From NCBI GenBank assembly GCA_035570055.1, contig DATMLM010000006.1:31665-95664 (forward strand): a DNA stretch of 64,000 nucleotides. Direction: 5' to 3'. This document shows, piece by piece, positions 56,652-64,000 of this stretch. The notes under the pieces are model-generated. The model was not told the DNA's origin and did not search any database. It worked only from the letters and a program-made list of their open reading frames with translations. The position numbers and the translations under genes were made by a program. Numbering within the stretch: the first letter of the stretch is position 1; the number at the start of each line of letters is the position of its first letter. Origin of the DNA: DASRDS01 sp035570055. GTDB lineage: Bacteria; Gemmatimonadota; Gemmatimonadetes; Gemmatimonadales; Gemmatimonadaceae.

Positions 56652-57826
56652 AGCCACTCGACGCGGATGGCAAGTTGCGGAACCCGCGCGAGCGACGCGA
56701 ACGCGATGAACGTGCCTGTGGCCAGAGCGACGATCACCCAGTCTGCCCAAGTGCGTCGCTGGCGACCCGCCGTGAGCTCGGCGCCGACGTTATATCGGGT
56801 GGTCTCGCGCGCGGCGGCAGCGTCCCACCGGTCGTGCTCGCGGTCGTCCGCGGACGCGGATGCGATCGCGCCCGCGGCGAGCAGCATGAGCACTGAGCCT
56901 CCGATGACCATGAAGCGCACGGTGACGGACGCCCCCCGCAATTCGCCGAACACGAGGACGCCCCACAACAATCCCCACAGTTGATTCGTGTTCGATAGGG
57001 GAATGCCGCGACTGATCCCGACGTATTTCACCGCATATTGCTGTGCGAGGTCGCCCAGGACCCACACGAATCCGCCGAGCAAGAGCCAGAAAAGCGCGGA
57101 TCGGGCCGCGGTGAGAGCATGCCACAGCGGCACCACACCTCCGCTCTCGCCCAGCGCGAGCACGGACATCGTGACGACTTCGCCGATCGTGAAGAATGTC
57201 AAAAAAGACAGCGGGTTCATGCCGGTGAGGTACGCCTTGCGGTAGGGGATGTACATCGTGCCCCACAGGACGCCCGCCGCGAGGGCCGCGGCGATGCCGT
57301 GCGCGACGTCGCGGCGCGGCGCTTGTGCGGCGGATGCTTCAGCAATGAGGAGCGCGGCGACGAAGAGGACGAGAACGCCGGCAACGACGGTGATTTGGCG
57401 CGCGCGCCGCGCACTTCGGAGCTCACCGAAGAAGAGCACGCCCCAGAGCATCCCGATGACGCTGTTCGTGTTCCACAGGGGGAACGCGATGCTCAACCCC
57501 ACGTCGCGGATCGCGTAGACCGTCAACGTGTTCGCCACGGCCCACAGGCACCCGGCGAGCACGCCCCAGACGATGAGGTGCGGAGCGCGCCGCGCATCGT
57601 CGCCGACTGCGCCGAGGCCGCGCACGAGCGCCGGCGCGCTCCAGCGCGCCAAGAACACGCCGATGACCATGCAGAAGGAGACGAGGATCGGGCTCAATCC
57701 CGCCACGACCAATTTGGTCGGCGCCTCCGCGGCGCCGAGCCAGGCGCCAGCCGTCAGTCCCGAGAGGACGCCGACGATTTGCAGTCGACGCCGCCGCGCG
57801 GCCTCGGTCGCGCTCAGCGAACCCAT
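56573..57826 (-). CDS. GRP/DMT-family sugar transporter-like membrane protein
   Basis: The product is 417 residues from the ATG at 57826. It has about ten helices in two repeats (FPLWNTNSVIGMLWGVLFFG and IPLSNTNQLWGLLWGVLVFG), each with an N-T-N motif, followed by a C-terminal extension with two more helices. This matches glucose/ribose porter (GRP) or RhaT-like members of the drug/metabolite superfamily. The substrate is unknown. It is the third gene of an operon with two small membrane proteins. Confidence 0.8.
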   Translation of the reverse strand: MGSLSATEAARRRRLQIVGVLSGLTAGAWLGAAEAPTKLVVAGLSPILVSFCMVIGVFLARWSAPALVRGLGAVGDDARRAPHLIVWGVLAGCLWAVANTLTVYAIRDVGLSIAFPLWNTNSVIGMLWGVLFFGELRSARRARQITVVAGVLVLFVAALLIAEASAAQAPRRDVAHGIAAALAAGVLWGTMYIPYRKAYLTGMNPLSFLTFFTIGEVVTMSVLALGESGGVVPLWHALTAARSALFWLLLGGFVWVLGDLAQQYAVKYVGISRGIPLSNTNQLWGLLWGVLVFGELRGASVTVRFMVIGGSVLMLLAAGAIASASADDREHDRWDAAAARETTRYNVGAELTAGRQRRTWADWVIVALATGTFIAFASLARVPQLAIRVEWLYLLVAVSLSLFAVWATTLWRTTRFT

Positions 57827-57924
57827 TCCAGCACGAGCACGCCCGCCACGAGCACGACGACCGGTATCCAGAACTGCGCGTCGTGCAGGAGGGGCACGAC
57901 CCAGGACGGCCGCGGGGATTTCAT
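57814..57924 (-). CDS. 36-residue single-helix membrane peptide
   Basis: The ATG at 57924 overlaps the stop of the upstream gene as ATGA, and the end overlaps the next start by 13 bases. The product has one strong membrane helix (FWIPVVVLVAGVLVLEWV) after a short basic and Pro-rich start (MKSPRPSWVV). It may be a small accessory subunit of the transporter encoded next. It is too short for a family call. Confidence 0.5.
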   Translation of the reverse strand: MKSPRPSWVVPLLHDAQFWIPVVVLVAGVLVLEWVR

Positions 57925-58310
57925 GCGAGGTAGGCAAAGAGCGCGACGATGACCGCGCGCGCGGCCACGTTGGCCAGTATGGCGGCGCTCGCGCCACGTG
58001 CGTAGGCGTATGACTCGAGGACGCCGGTCGACGCATGAAAAACGATGCAGCTCCAAGCGATGAGCCGGAGTGCTCGACGGTCGCCGAGCCGGCTGCCGCC
58101 GAAGGACAGAGCCGCGAACCCGAATTCGGCGCCCGCCAGCAGGTAGGCGAGCATATTCGCTCGGGGATCGAGATGGATACCGACGATGCCTGGAATCAGG
58201 CCCGGCGCCACGCTGAGGACGATGCCAGCGGCCAGGGTGATGCAGCCGTGCACCACGAGTAGTGTGCGCAATCCCGCGTACTCGGTGTGCCGCGGATGTA
58301 TGCGTATCAT
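57921..58310 (-). CDS. Small four-helix membrane protein
   Basis: The product is 129 residues from the ATG at 58310. There are about four hydrophobic helices (LLVVHGCITLAAGIVLSVAP, MLAYLLAGAEFGFAALSF, LIAWSCIVFHASTGVLE, AILANVAARAVIVALFAYL). It is the first gene of a three-gene operon that ends with the GRP-type transporter. The function is unknown. Confidence 0.7.
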   Translation of the reverse strand: MIRIHPRHTEYAGLRTLLVVHGCITLAAGIVLSVAPGLIPGIVGIHLDPRANMLAYLLAGAEFGFAALSFGGSRLGDRRALRLIAWSCIVFHASTGVLESYAYARGASAAILANVAARAVIVALFAYLA

Positions 58311-58412
58311 TGCCGAGATGCAGGACGATATGCCTGGTGAGCCCCCTTCGCCATAGTCCTCCGGCTGGACCGGCCGACGGTGGTACCATACATTGCCGAC
58401 AACGAGGTAGCG

Positions 58413-58970
58413 ATGGCGCCCCTTTTTTACCTTCAGCGGTATCACGTCAAGACCGAAGCCGCGTTCACGGCGCCCGATCCCTGGAACCAGAATCGCTCCG
58501 CACCGTTTACGGTCGAAGACTATACGATAGCAATCAGCGGATCGACGATTCGGGCGGATTTCAAACCGCGAGTCGATTACGTGCGCGGCATTCGTTCCAA
58601 TCTCGACGGAGTCGAGCGATTGCTGCCCGAAAGTCTGTCCGCGCTGTGGCGCGACAAGCGTGTGCCCGCGGAAGCGCTGCCGCGACTCCTGCGTGAGATG
58701 GAACCGACGTTGGAAAATGGCGATCACCTGGTGCTCAACGAGATCAAGGAAGATGCGGTCATGCGCGTCGTCGCCTGGGTCGGGTTCGGCTTTGTGTCCG
58801 TGGTACCGGTCCTCGCGTACCTGTACACACCGGACGGGTTTCCGCTTTCGTTGGCGGCGCCTGTCGCGATAGGGCTCGCCGGATTCGGCTGGATGACTCT
58901 CTACTTCAAGTTCTACCGGAAAAAGTGGCGGAGGGCTCGCCAGACGAAATGGATTCTGGCTCGGATCTGA
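58413..58970 (+). CDS. Two-helix membrane protein, QTKWILAR family (paralogue 1)
   Basis: The product is 185 residues from the ATG at 58413, with GAGG five bases before. The cytoplasmic-type N-terminal 115 residues contain DPWNQNRSAPF, YVRGIRSNLDGVERLLPESL and EALPRLLREMEPTLENGD. Two membrane helices follow (about 120-140 and 148-168). The end is KKWRRARQTKWILARI. Two further copies lie at 62774-63292 and 63289-63843 and share these blocks. It starts an operon with the Imm70-like gene 7 bases downstream. The family is not recognised. Confidence 0.75.
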   Translation: MAPLFYLQRYHVKTEAAFTAPDPWNQNRSAPFTVEDYTIAISGSTIRADFKPRVDYVRGIRSNLDGVERLLPESLSALWRDKRVPAEALPRLLREMEPTLENGDHLVLNEIKEDAVMRVVAWVGFGFVSVVPVLAYLYTPDGFPLSLAAPVAIGLAGFGWMTLYFKFYRKKWRRARQTKWILARI

Positions 58971-58977
58971 GGCGCCG

Positions 58978-59694
58978 ATGACCAGCGTGCTCCACGTCGG
59001 CGGCCAGACATACGATCTCGGACCATCCGAGATGGTCGACGGTCTCTTTGCGACCATTAGTTACCGCCTGGAGCCCGACGGCCGCGGAAGCCGCTATCCG
59101 ATCGTCATGAATCGCCTCTATGCCGGCGTCGCGATGAGCCCTTCCGATGCTCCGGCCGCGAAGCGCGAGCTCCAGGAGATCGACGCCCGATTGGCCGCGC
59201 TGCCTCCGGATCGCGTCGTGTGGAGTCTCTCCAACCTCCGCCGCCGCGACGACACCCTGCTTCCGGTAGATCACGCGGCCCGCAATGTGCGCGACTACTT
59301 CATCGCCAACGGTCGGCCGCTCATGACCATTTTCGGCGAAGCGGTAAACTTGGGTCAGGACCGCGGTGAGCCGGTCGCGTTAGCCAGCTCGGAGGCGAAG
59401 GATCCGTACGGAGGAGCCAAGTTTGCGCTGATCGCGGGGTTCCTGTGGACCGCTGTGGGCTACTTGTTCTTGCGCGACTGGGTTCTCGCGCCCTATGGGT
59501 CTGATTCCGCTCAGGGACCGCTGCTCTGGCCGGCAGGCATTTGCATCATGGCGGCCGGCGTGCTCAGTGCATTGAAGGCACGCTACCCGAAGTTCCACGC
59601 GTGGTGGAACGGCCACGTCTGGTTCTCGACCGTGGTGATCGTCTCGCTGCTCGGATCGTATCTGGCGATGGGTATCCTGCTCAAGCATCGGTAA
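58978..59694 (+). CDS. Imm70-like immunity domain fused to C-terminal membrane helices
   Basis: The product is 238 residues. Residues 1-135 contain YDLGPSEMVDGLFATISYRL, followed by LEPDGRGSRYPIVMNRLYAG, a helical part (AAKRELQEIDARLAALPPDR) and VVWSLSNLRRRDD. This resembles Imm70-family immunity proteins of polymorphic toxin systems, by comparison from memory. Residues 145-235 add three hydrophobic helices that the soluble Imm70 proteins I recall do not have. It follows the QTKWILAR-family gene by 7 bases. It might neutralise a toxin at the membrane. Confidence 0.65.
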   Translation: MTSVLHVGGQTYDLGPSEMVDGLFATISYRLEPDGRGSRYPIVMNRLYAGVAMSPSDAPAAKRELQEIDARLAALPPDRVVWSLSNLRRRDDTLLPVDHAARNVRDYFIANGRPLMTIFGEAVNLGQDRGEPVALASSEAKDPYGGAKFALIAGFLWTAVGYLFLRDWVLAPYGSDSAQGPLLWPAGICIMAAGVLSALKARYPKFHAWWNGHVWFSTVVIVSLLGSYLAMGILLKHR

Positions 59695-59701
59695 CCTGGC
59701 C

Positions 59702-60418
59702 TCAGAGCGGCTTCTCCCACGAGGCCACCAGTGCCTTCGCCTGCTCGAGACCCATGCCGCTCGTCTGCCGCACCAGCCGAATCGCACCTGTCGTGTTCCC
59801 GCGCGCGAGCTCGAGTTTCGCGGCTTCGAATCCGGACGCGAATCGCTCATCAGCAACGGAGCTGACGGCAGCGGGTCGAGCGGGAGCGGGTTGAGCGGGA
59901 GCGGCGACAGCGTCAGCGAGCCGATTGCCGTAGGACACCGTTATTTTCGTGCCTTGGCTTCTTGGGTCGTGAAAGGAACTGACGGCTCCCCACGCGAACG
60001 GCCAGTCGGTCGAGTGCTCGAGTAAGGCCACGTCGTCGGACAGTTGGGCCACGTGAAACGTGTCGCTCGTCTCGTGCTTCGAGAATAGATGCTGGAGCAA
60101 GCGGTCGTGAAAGTCCTTGGCCGCGGCTTCGATCTTGTCCGAATACGAGTCCCAGGTCTTCGCGCCAGGTCCATACAGATTGACATTGATGTCGACCGAC
60201 ACGATCACCTGAGCGTGGAAACACAGTCCGAGTGATATCGCCCGGCCATCAACCGTTCCCCCGGGCAAACGGTAGGTGATCCACGGCGGGGCTCCGCGAT
60301 CCACTCTGGTGACGGTGCGTGAGGCGGGGTCAGCCTGAAATGCCTCTTGGGTGAGGCTCGCGGTGATCACCAGGCCGTTGGCGAGGCGAATGGTGCCGTC
60401 CAGTTGGTCAATGTCCAT
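59702..60418 (-). CDS. Putative immunity-like protein with L7/L12-type C-terminal domain
   Basis: The product is 238 residues. Residues 1-165 form an uncharacterised domain (LDGTIRLANGLVITASLTQE, FHDRLLQHLFSKHE, WGAVSSFHDPRSQGTKITVS); its WG-x-V-S-S pattern recalls small immunity-like proteins near secretion loci, a weak impression. After an Ala/Pro linker, residues about 195-236 read GNTTGAIRLVRQTSGMGLEQ AKALV, like the ribosomal protein L7/L12 C-terminal domain. It converges on the Imm70-like gene with a 7-base gap. Confidence 0.6.
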   Translation of the reverse strand: MDIDQLDGTIRLANGLVITASLTQEAFQADPASRTVTRVDRGAPPWITYRLPGGTVDGRAISLGLCFHAQVIVSVDINVNLYGPGAKTWDSYSDKIEAAAKDFHDRLLQHLFSKHETSDTFHVAQLSDDVALLEHSTDWPFAWGAVSSFHDPRSQGTKITVSYGNRLADAVAAPAQPAPARPAAVSSVADERFASGFEAAKLELARGNTTGAIRLVRQTSGMGLEQAKALVASWEKPL

Positions 60419-60502
60419 AGACAGCTAACATGGGACCCCGGGCTCACCAGTAGTGAGGAGCCGGCGTATGCTTGTGCCCACACTCACTCCCGGACCCGCG
60501 AC

Positions 60503-61051
60503 ATGAGGCTCCCTCCGAATAAGCTGGTCAATCCCAACGGCCCTGTGAAGGTGCATGGCCTCAAACCAGTCCCCCCACCGTTGGTCGGTCCCTTTCTGCC
60601 GCTCGGCGGCGACTATGCCGATGTGCTGGCGTATTTCGTCGAACGCGGGCGACCAACGTATCAGTTCACCGGCATGCCGGTGACCAAGGCCCTGGTGGCG
60701 ATCGAGCTATGGGCGCCGGTCGCGATTACGATCCTGCCATTTGTCTATCTCTTCTTGGACGCTTCCCTGGCCAGTCAGTCGTGGTACTACGTCTCCGTAT
60801 ACCTCAACAACGGGGAGCAAGTAGACAACCCGAGCACTGGAGCGGTCACTGGATCACCCGGGCCGATGACGCTCATCTCGAACGATCTCACCCTACCGCC
60901 GAACGAGGGGATCATGTTGGCGTCTATCCCGTCGTCACAAGGCTGCACCGTCTCGAACGACCCAGGCTACACGTTTCCCGGCTTGAACAACCCGATGCTC
61001 CAACAGGTCACCTTTGGTGCGGCACCGGCTCTCGAGCCGTCGTGGTGGTAG
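60503..61051 (+). CDS. Protein of unknown function
   Basis: The product is 182 residues from the ATG at 60503. The N-terminus is Pro-rich (MRLPPNKLVNPNGPVKVHGL). The middle has one hydrophobic stretch (LWAPVAITILPFVYLFLDAS). The C-terminal 90 residues are Asn/Pro/Thr-rich beta-type sequence. There is no signal peptide. An in-frame start at 60347 would overlap the divergent gene. The last 44 bases overlap the DUF2071 gene. It is supported mainly by length and composition. Confidence 0.5.
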   Translation: MRLPPNKLVNPNGPVKVHGLKPVPPPLVGPFLPLGGDYADVLAYFVERGRPTYQFTGMPVTKALVAIELWAPVAITILPFVYLFLDASLASQSWYYVSVYLNNGEQVDNPSTGAVTGSPGPMTLISNDLTLPPNEGIMLASIPSSQGCTVSNDPGYTFPGLNNPMLQQVTFGAAPALEPSWW

Positions 61052-61748
61052 CATCGACTTCTGGCCAATCGACAACCACCGCCGATCCCACGGCAAATAT
61101 GACCGAGTCGGGCGTTGCCGTATTCAAGAACGCCCACTCGGATCCGTACAGCGCGCCGAAATCGACGTCTATGTCGACGTTCACTACAGCGCGCACTGGC
61201 CACTCCGGATGTCTGACCCGGTAGCGGAGGAGCCGCCCGCTTCGCGTTCGGCCGAACCCCCATTCATGCTCCTTCGTCAGGAATGCGTCGCCGCCAAACG
61301 CAGGAAGCGACGTCTCCCGCGAGCCCGTTACGGCGAGCCGATGCCCGCCGCCGCCGAACTGCCAGTCGAACCGTGCCCGCACCGAACCATCCGCACCGGG
61401 ATCGACGCGGGCGGTCAAATGGGCCGCCTCGTACGGTTCGTTGTAGAGAAGCCGCGCCACACCGGCCACGACTCGACTCGGGACGAACTCGCGAACGAAC
61501 ATCACGCCACGGTCCGAGCCGTGCCGCACGTACGTGCGCAGGTTCACCTCGGGAAAACTCCGGTAACCCGGTACCGGCATGCCAAGAATGCGTGTTTCGA
61601 GAAACCGGAACGCCACGAGGCTGACGTGCGCAACGCCGCCCCATAGATCCAGCTCCAGCGCCGGGTGCAGATGGGGCGCGAGCGCGTCCGCAGGAACCAC
61701 GTACGTGACGAGCAGCAGATCGGACCAACGGGCGGTGAGGAACGTCAT
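61008..61748 (-). CDS. DUF2071 / YqjF-family protein
   Basis: The product is 246 residues. The family start is clear (MTFLTARWSDLLLVTYVVPA), followed by LAPHLHPALELDLWGGVAHV, SFPEVNLRTYVRHGSDRGVM and EHEWGFGRTRSGRLLRYRV. Members have an acetoacetate-decarboxylase-like beta-barrel and no proven function. It stands alone, with the lipoprotein gene ending 15 bases upstream. Confidence 0.88.
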   Translation of the reverse strand: MTFLTARWSDLLLVTYVVPADALAPHLHPALELDLWGGVAHVSLVAFRFLETRILGMPVPGYRSFPEVNLRTYVRHGSDRGVMFVREFVPSRVVAGVARLLYNEPYEAAHLTARVDPGADGSVRARFDWQFGGGGHRLAVTGSRETSLPAFGGDAFLTKEHEWGFGRTRSGRLLRYRVRHPEWPVRAVVNVDIDVDFGALYGSEWAFLNTATPDSVIFAVGSAVVVDWPEVDATTTTAREPVPHQR

Positions 61749-61763
61749 GCGTCGAGTTTCTGA

Positions 61764-62741
61764 TCAACGACGCACGTACGACGTCCCGTGGACCGAGTCC
61801 TCCGTGTCGCGGATGTCGATCAACAGGCGAGACGGCCGCGCGATGCGGAATCGCTGTCCCGTGCCCGGGCCGTTGGATACCGCGATCGTCCAGGCCGTGG
61901 AATCGGCGTCGATCACCCGCACGGTCGTCCGAACCACGATGCCTCGATCAAGGGGATAATACACCGGCACCGTGGTTGACAATCCTGGCGCGAGCGGCAG
62001 CGCCCCGATCACCATATCCAACTCCGCGCCCGCGAATGGCGCGACGGCGAACGTCGTATCGACGGCACGCATCGTCGTGCCGGAGTCGACGACACCGTGC
62101 ACGTGCGCGCCATCGTATGAGAGATGGGTCAGCCCGCGCCGGTTGTGACGTCGCTCGCTGACCGGGTAGAACGTCGCCGCATCGAGGCGCAGCGAGTCGA
62201 CACTGGTGACCGTCTGCGGCCGCCGCCGATACGTGACCACCAACTCCCACACCGCACGCCCCTGGGCCGCGGTCATCGAGCGAAACGACCGCTCCATGGT
62301 CCCTGCGTCGCCGCTATCCATCGTCGTCACCTGCAACGTATCCTCGAAGGCGTTCGGCGGGAGCGACGGCAACGGAGCCGGTGACGACTGGGCGACAAGC
62401 GCCGACGTCGGCCACGACCCGCCCGGCTCCGTACTGGTCCGAGACACGAAGGTCACCGCCACGCGCGAGAGCGCATCGGGGTGCGCGTAGTGCGCGTAGG
62501 CGAATCGCGCCACGCTGAGCGCGAGCGCGTCGCGATCGGCGGCCGAAAGTTTGTCCGCCGCCTGGTCCACCATCGATACGCTGAGCGCGCCGCCCGCGAT
62601 GTTGATCTGGACCGGCATGTTGAACTGCGTTTGCAGCGCGGCCCCCAACTGCATCACATCGTTCAGCTGCGTGCGCACCTGCTCGCACGCGGCAAGCGCC
62701 AGGCAGAGGACACAGCGGGACACCCATCGTAGCCGCCGCAT
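61764..62741 (-). CDS. Lipoprotein of unknown function
   Basis: From the ATG at 62741 the product is 325 residues with a lipoprotein signal (MRRLRWVSRCVLCLALAAC). An in-frame ATG at 62774 would overlap the upstream stop as TAATG and add 11 residues before the same signal, so both are possible. The mature protein begins with a helix (VRTQLNDVMQLGAALQTQF) and continues as a long beta-rich domain. It follows the two QTKWILAR-family genes in the same operon. The family is not recognised. Confidence 0.7.
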   Translation of the reverse strand: MRRLRWVSRCVLCLALAACEQVRTQLNDVMQLGAALQTQFNMPVQINIAGGALSVSMVDQAADKLSAADRDALALSVARFAYAHYAHPDALSRVAVTFVSRTSTEPGGSWPTSALVAQSSPAPLPSLPPNAFEDTLQVTTMDSGDAGTMERSFRSMTAAQGRAVWELVVTYRRRPQTVTSVDSLRLDAATFYPVSERRHNRRGLTHLSYDGAHVHGVVDSGTTMRAVDTTFAVAPFAGAELDMVIGALPLAPGLSTTVPVYYPLDRGIVVRTTVRVIDADSTAWTIAVSNGPGTGQRFRIARPSRLLIDIRDTEDSVHGTSYVRR

Positions 62742-62773
62742 AGTAGGCACGAACGTAGCTCCGGCGCGTGACA

Positions 62774-63292
62774 TTAGTTAGCCCGGGCCAGAATCCATTT
62801 GGTCTGGTCCATCCGGCGTCGCCATACCTTGTAGATGGCGCCATAAAAAACTCGTGGTCCTAACAACACGAGTAGCACCGCGCTTGGAATTCCCACGGGC
62901 AGCCCTCCGAGCATGACGGCAAACCCGATGCACGCCACGATGGCGAGCGCAAGCCAGATTCCGGCAATCCAGACCGCCACGGTAAATGTCTTGTTGCTCC
63001 ACTGGATCCCGAAATCACCGTCTTTGCCACTTTTCAACGTCGGCTCCATCTCGTGCAGCAACCGTGGCAGCGATTCCGCCTTGATACTCCCTGCACGCCA
63101 CGCGTAATACAACGAGTCAGGCAGGTCGTGTTGGACGCCACTCAGCTTGGCCTGGATGCCGTGCCGGCGTTGACCCACGGCGCCCGGGGACGTGGACACG
63201 TAGTAGTCGAGCGAAAACGTGTCGCGCCGATTCTCGTGCCACGGATCGTCCGCGACGAATGTGGCTTCGGTCGGTGTGGCGAGGCGCGTCAT
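62774..63292 (-). CDS. Two-helix membrane protein, QTKWILAR family (paralogue 2)
   Basis: The product is 172 residues from the ATG at 63292, which overlaps the upstream paralogue stop by ATGA. It shares ATFVADDPWHENRRDTFSLD, GIQAKLSGVQHDLPDSLYYA, AESLPRLLHEMEPTLKSG and the end VWRRRMDQTKWILARAN with the other copies. Two or three hydrophobic helices lie at about residues 100-155. The function is unknown. Confidence 0.75.
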   Translation of the reverse strand: MTRLATPTEATFVADDPWHENRRDTFSLDYYVSTSPGAVGQRRHGIQAKLSGVQHDLPDSLYYAWRAGSIKAESLPRLLHEMEPTLKSGKDGDFGIQWSNKTFTVAVWIAGIWLALAIVACIGFAVMLGGLPVGIPSAVLLVLLGPRVFYGAIYKVWRRRMDQTKWILARAN

Positions 63293-63843
63293 ACCCGGGC
63301 CAGAATCCATTTCGTCTGCGCCATCCTTCGCCGCCATACTTGCCAGACGGCGCGATAGAAGAGGTGCCCTATGATCAACGGAAAGACCGCGGCGAACGGA
63401 ATCGCGAGCACGAGCGGCATGGCGTAGCCCCTGACTTCATCGATCCACACCGCGTCCGCGGCCACTATCCACACCACGAGGATCCACACGACCGCGGTAA
63501 ATGCCTTGTTGCTCAACCCTATCCCGTAGTCACCCTTCCTGCCCTTCTTCAACGTGGGCTGGATCTCGTGCAGCAGCCGTGGCAGGGATTCCGCGTTGAT
63601 GCGCCGGGCGCGCCAGGCGAAGTACAACGCATCGGGCAGGTCGTGCGCGACGCCACTCAGCTTGGCCCGGATCCCGTGCCGGTAGGCGCCGGCCGGCTTG
63701 GAATTCGGCCGCACGATCGTGCCTGGGGTTATGTAGACGTAGTAGTCGAGCGCAAACGTGTCCTGGCGATTCGCATTCCACGGATCGTCCGCGACGAAGC
63801 TGGCTTCCGCCTTCAGCTGGTGAATTTCCCACTTCGTCGACAC
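63289..63843 (-). CDS. Two-helix membrane protein, QTKWILAR family (paralogue 3)
   Basis: From a GTG at 63843 the product is 184 residues (VSTKWEIHQLKAEASFVADD). An ATG at 63927 would add 28 residues but would overlap the divergent partial gene. Shared blocks are DPWNANRQDTFALDYYVYIT, GIRAKLSGVAHDLPDALYFA, AESLPRLLHEIQPTLKKGRK and WRRRMAQTKWILARV. It is the first gene of a run with paralogue 2 and the lipoprotein, divergent from the gene at the right edge. Confidence 0.72.
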   Translation of the reverse strand: MSTKWEIHQLKAEASFVADDPWNANRQDTFALDYYVYITPGTIVRPNSKPAGAYRHGIRAKLSGVAHDLPDALYFAWRARRINAESLPRLLHEIQPTLKKGRKGDYGIGLSNKAFTAVVWILVVWIVAADAVWIDEVRGYAMPLVLAIPFAAVFPLIIGHLFYRAVWQVWRRRMAQTKWILARV

Positions 63844-63855
63844 GCTGTACTCTAA

Positions 63856-63869
63856 GTGAGCCGACTCAC
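63856..63869. promoter_or_regulatory. GTGAG-N4-CTCAC inverted repeat between divergent genes
   Basis: A perfect 5-base inverted repeat with a 4-base spacer (GTGAGccgaCTCAC) lies 12 bases upstream of paralogue 3 and 25 bases upstream of the partial gene. It is short, so it may be chance. Confidence 0.3.
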
Positions 63870-63894
63870 CATATTCACCACCTATGGAGGGTAC

Positions 63895-64000
63895 ATGACT
63901 AGTGGTAATGCCAATCTGACATATCATGTTCGTACCGGCAGGCTTACCGGTATGGTGGGCGGTAAAGCTGTAAACAGTTCGGTGCTGCTGCCGAACGGAG
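63895..64000 (+). CDS. Start of an unidentified gene, cut by the window edge
   Basis: An ATG at 63895 is preceded at 4 bases by a strong GGAGG. It opens a frame of 35 residues that is still open at the edge (MTSGNANLTYHVRTGRLTGM, then VGGKAVNSSVLLPNG). The base composition here is visibly less GC-rich than in the rest of the window. There is no signal peptide in the visible part. I cannot name it. Its position beside Imm70-like and QTKWILAR-family genes makes a toxin or secreted effector one possibility. Confidence 0.45.
   Translation, partial: MTSGNANLTYHVRTGRLTGMVGGKAVNSSVLLPNG

Noticed and set aside
1..64000. tRNA, rRNA, CRISPR arrays, insertion sequences and prophage
   Set aside because: No cloverleaf-type segment, repeat array, transposase, integrase or phage gene was recognised on reading; a dedicated RNA search was not possible.

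Overview
The window is high-GC, gene-dense bacterial chromosome. Gene content suggests Gemmatimonadota or a close relative: a SusC/TonB-receptor-like start, many secreted S9/S15 peptidases and amidohydrolases, a very large sortilin-like BNR protein, Tat-exported enzymes and CGNR regulators. That placement is inferred from gene content only. No rRNA, tRNA, CRISPR array, insertion sequence or prophage was seen. Of 14 convergent gene pairs, 12 overlap at their 3' ends, and most operons are held together by ATGA-type overlaps.

Layout. 1-11.0 kb is an island for peptide and D-amino-acid use: a partial receptor-like gene, a GNAT transferase with N-acylamino-acid racemase, an APC permease with an S15 hydrolase, an S9 peptidase, an N-acyl-D-amino-acid deacylase-like lipoprotein and a membrane-anchored serine hydrolase. 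All three divergent promoter regions of this island carry the palindrome GTATAC-N5-GTATAC (four copies), which I noticed nowhere else in the window. 11.0-19.0 kb holds a frameshifted M50 peptidase and a nine-gene cytochrome c oxidase operon with two subunit III genes, a heme protein with a barrel-like body, a diheme cytochrome, a cupredoxin-like protein and a 32-residue membrane peptide. 19.4-31.2 kb carries regulators (XRE, AraC, CGNR), an SRPBCC protein, a phosphodiesterase, an aldolase-dehydrogenase fusion, a Tat-exported amidase and small secreted proteins. 31.3-35.5 kb has the BNR protein and an orphan DNA methyltransferase without a usual start codon. 35.6-38.6 kb has an unknown secreted protein and two Tat-signal enzymes (SelA-like PLP enzyme and S51 peptidase).

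38.7-45.2 kb looks like a sugar-acid module: an MFS transporter fused to an SMP-30 lactonase and a family-9-like carbohydrate-binding domain, a diheme PQQ dehydrogenase, and a kinase/aldolase pair (DgoK/DgoA-like). Together they could oxidise a sugar outside the cytoplasm, open the lactone, import the acid and cleave it; the dehydratase step is not in the window. 45.3-58.3 kb is mixed: a D-threonine-aldolase-like enzyme, a spermidine-synthase-like membrane protein, cupredoxin and other lipoproteins, a methyltransferase, a GlxA-type regulator, a beta-carbonic anhydrase and a GRP-type transporter with a 36-residue membrane peptide.

58.4-64.0 kb is the least familiar part. It has three paralogues of a two-helix membrane family ending in QTKWILAR, an Imm70-like domain fused to membrane helices, a protein with an L7/L12-like tail, and the start of a lower-GC gene cut by the window edge. 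I read it as a candidate immunity-protein cluster of a polymorphic toxin locus, but no toxin is visible.
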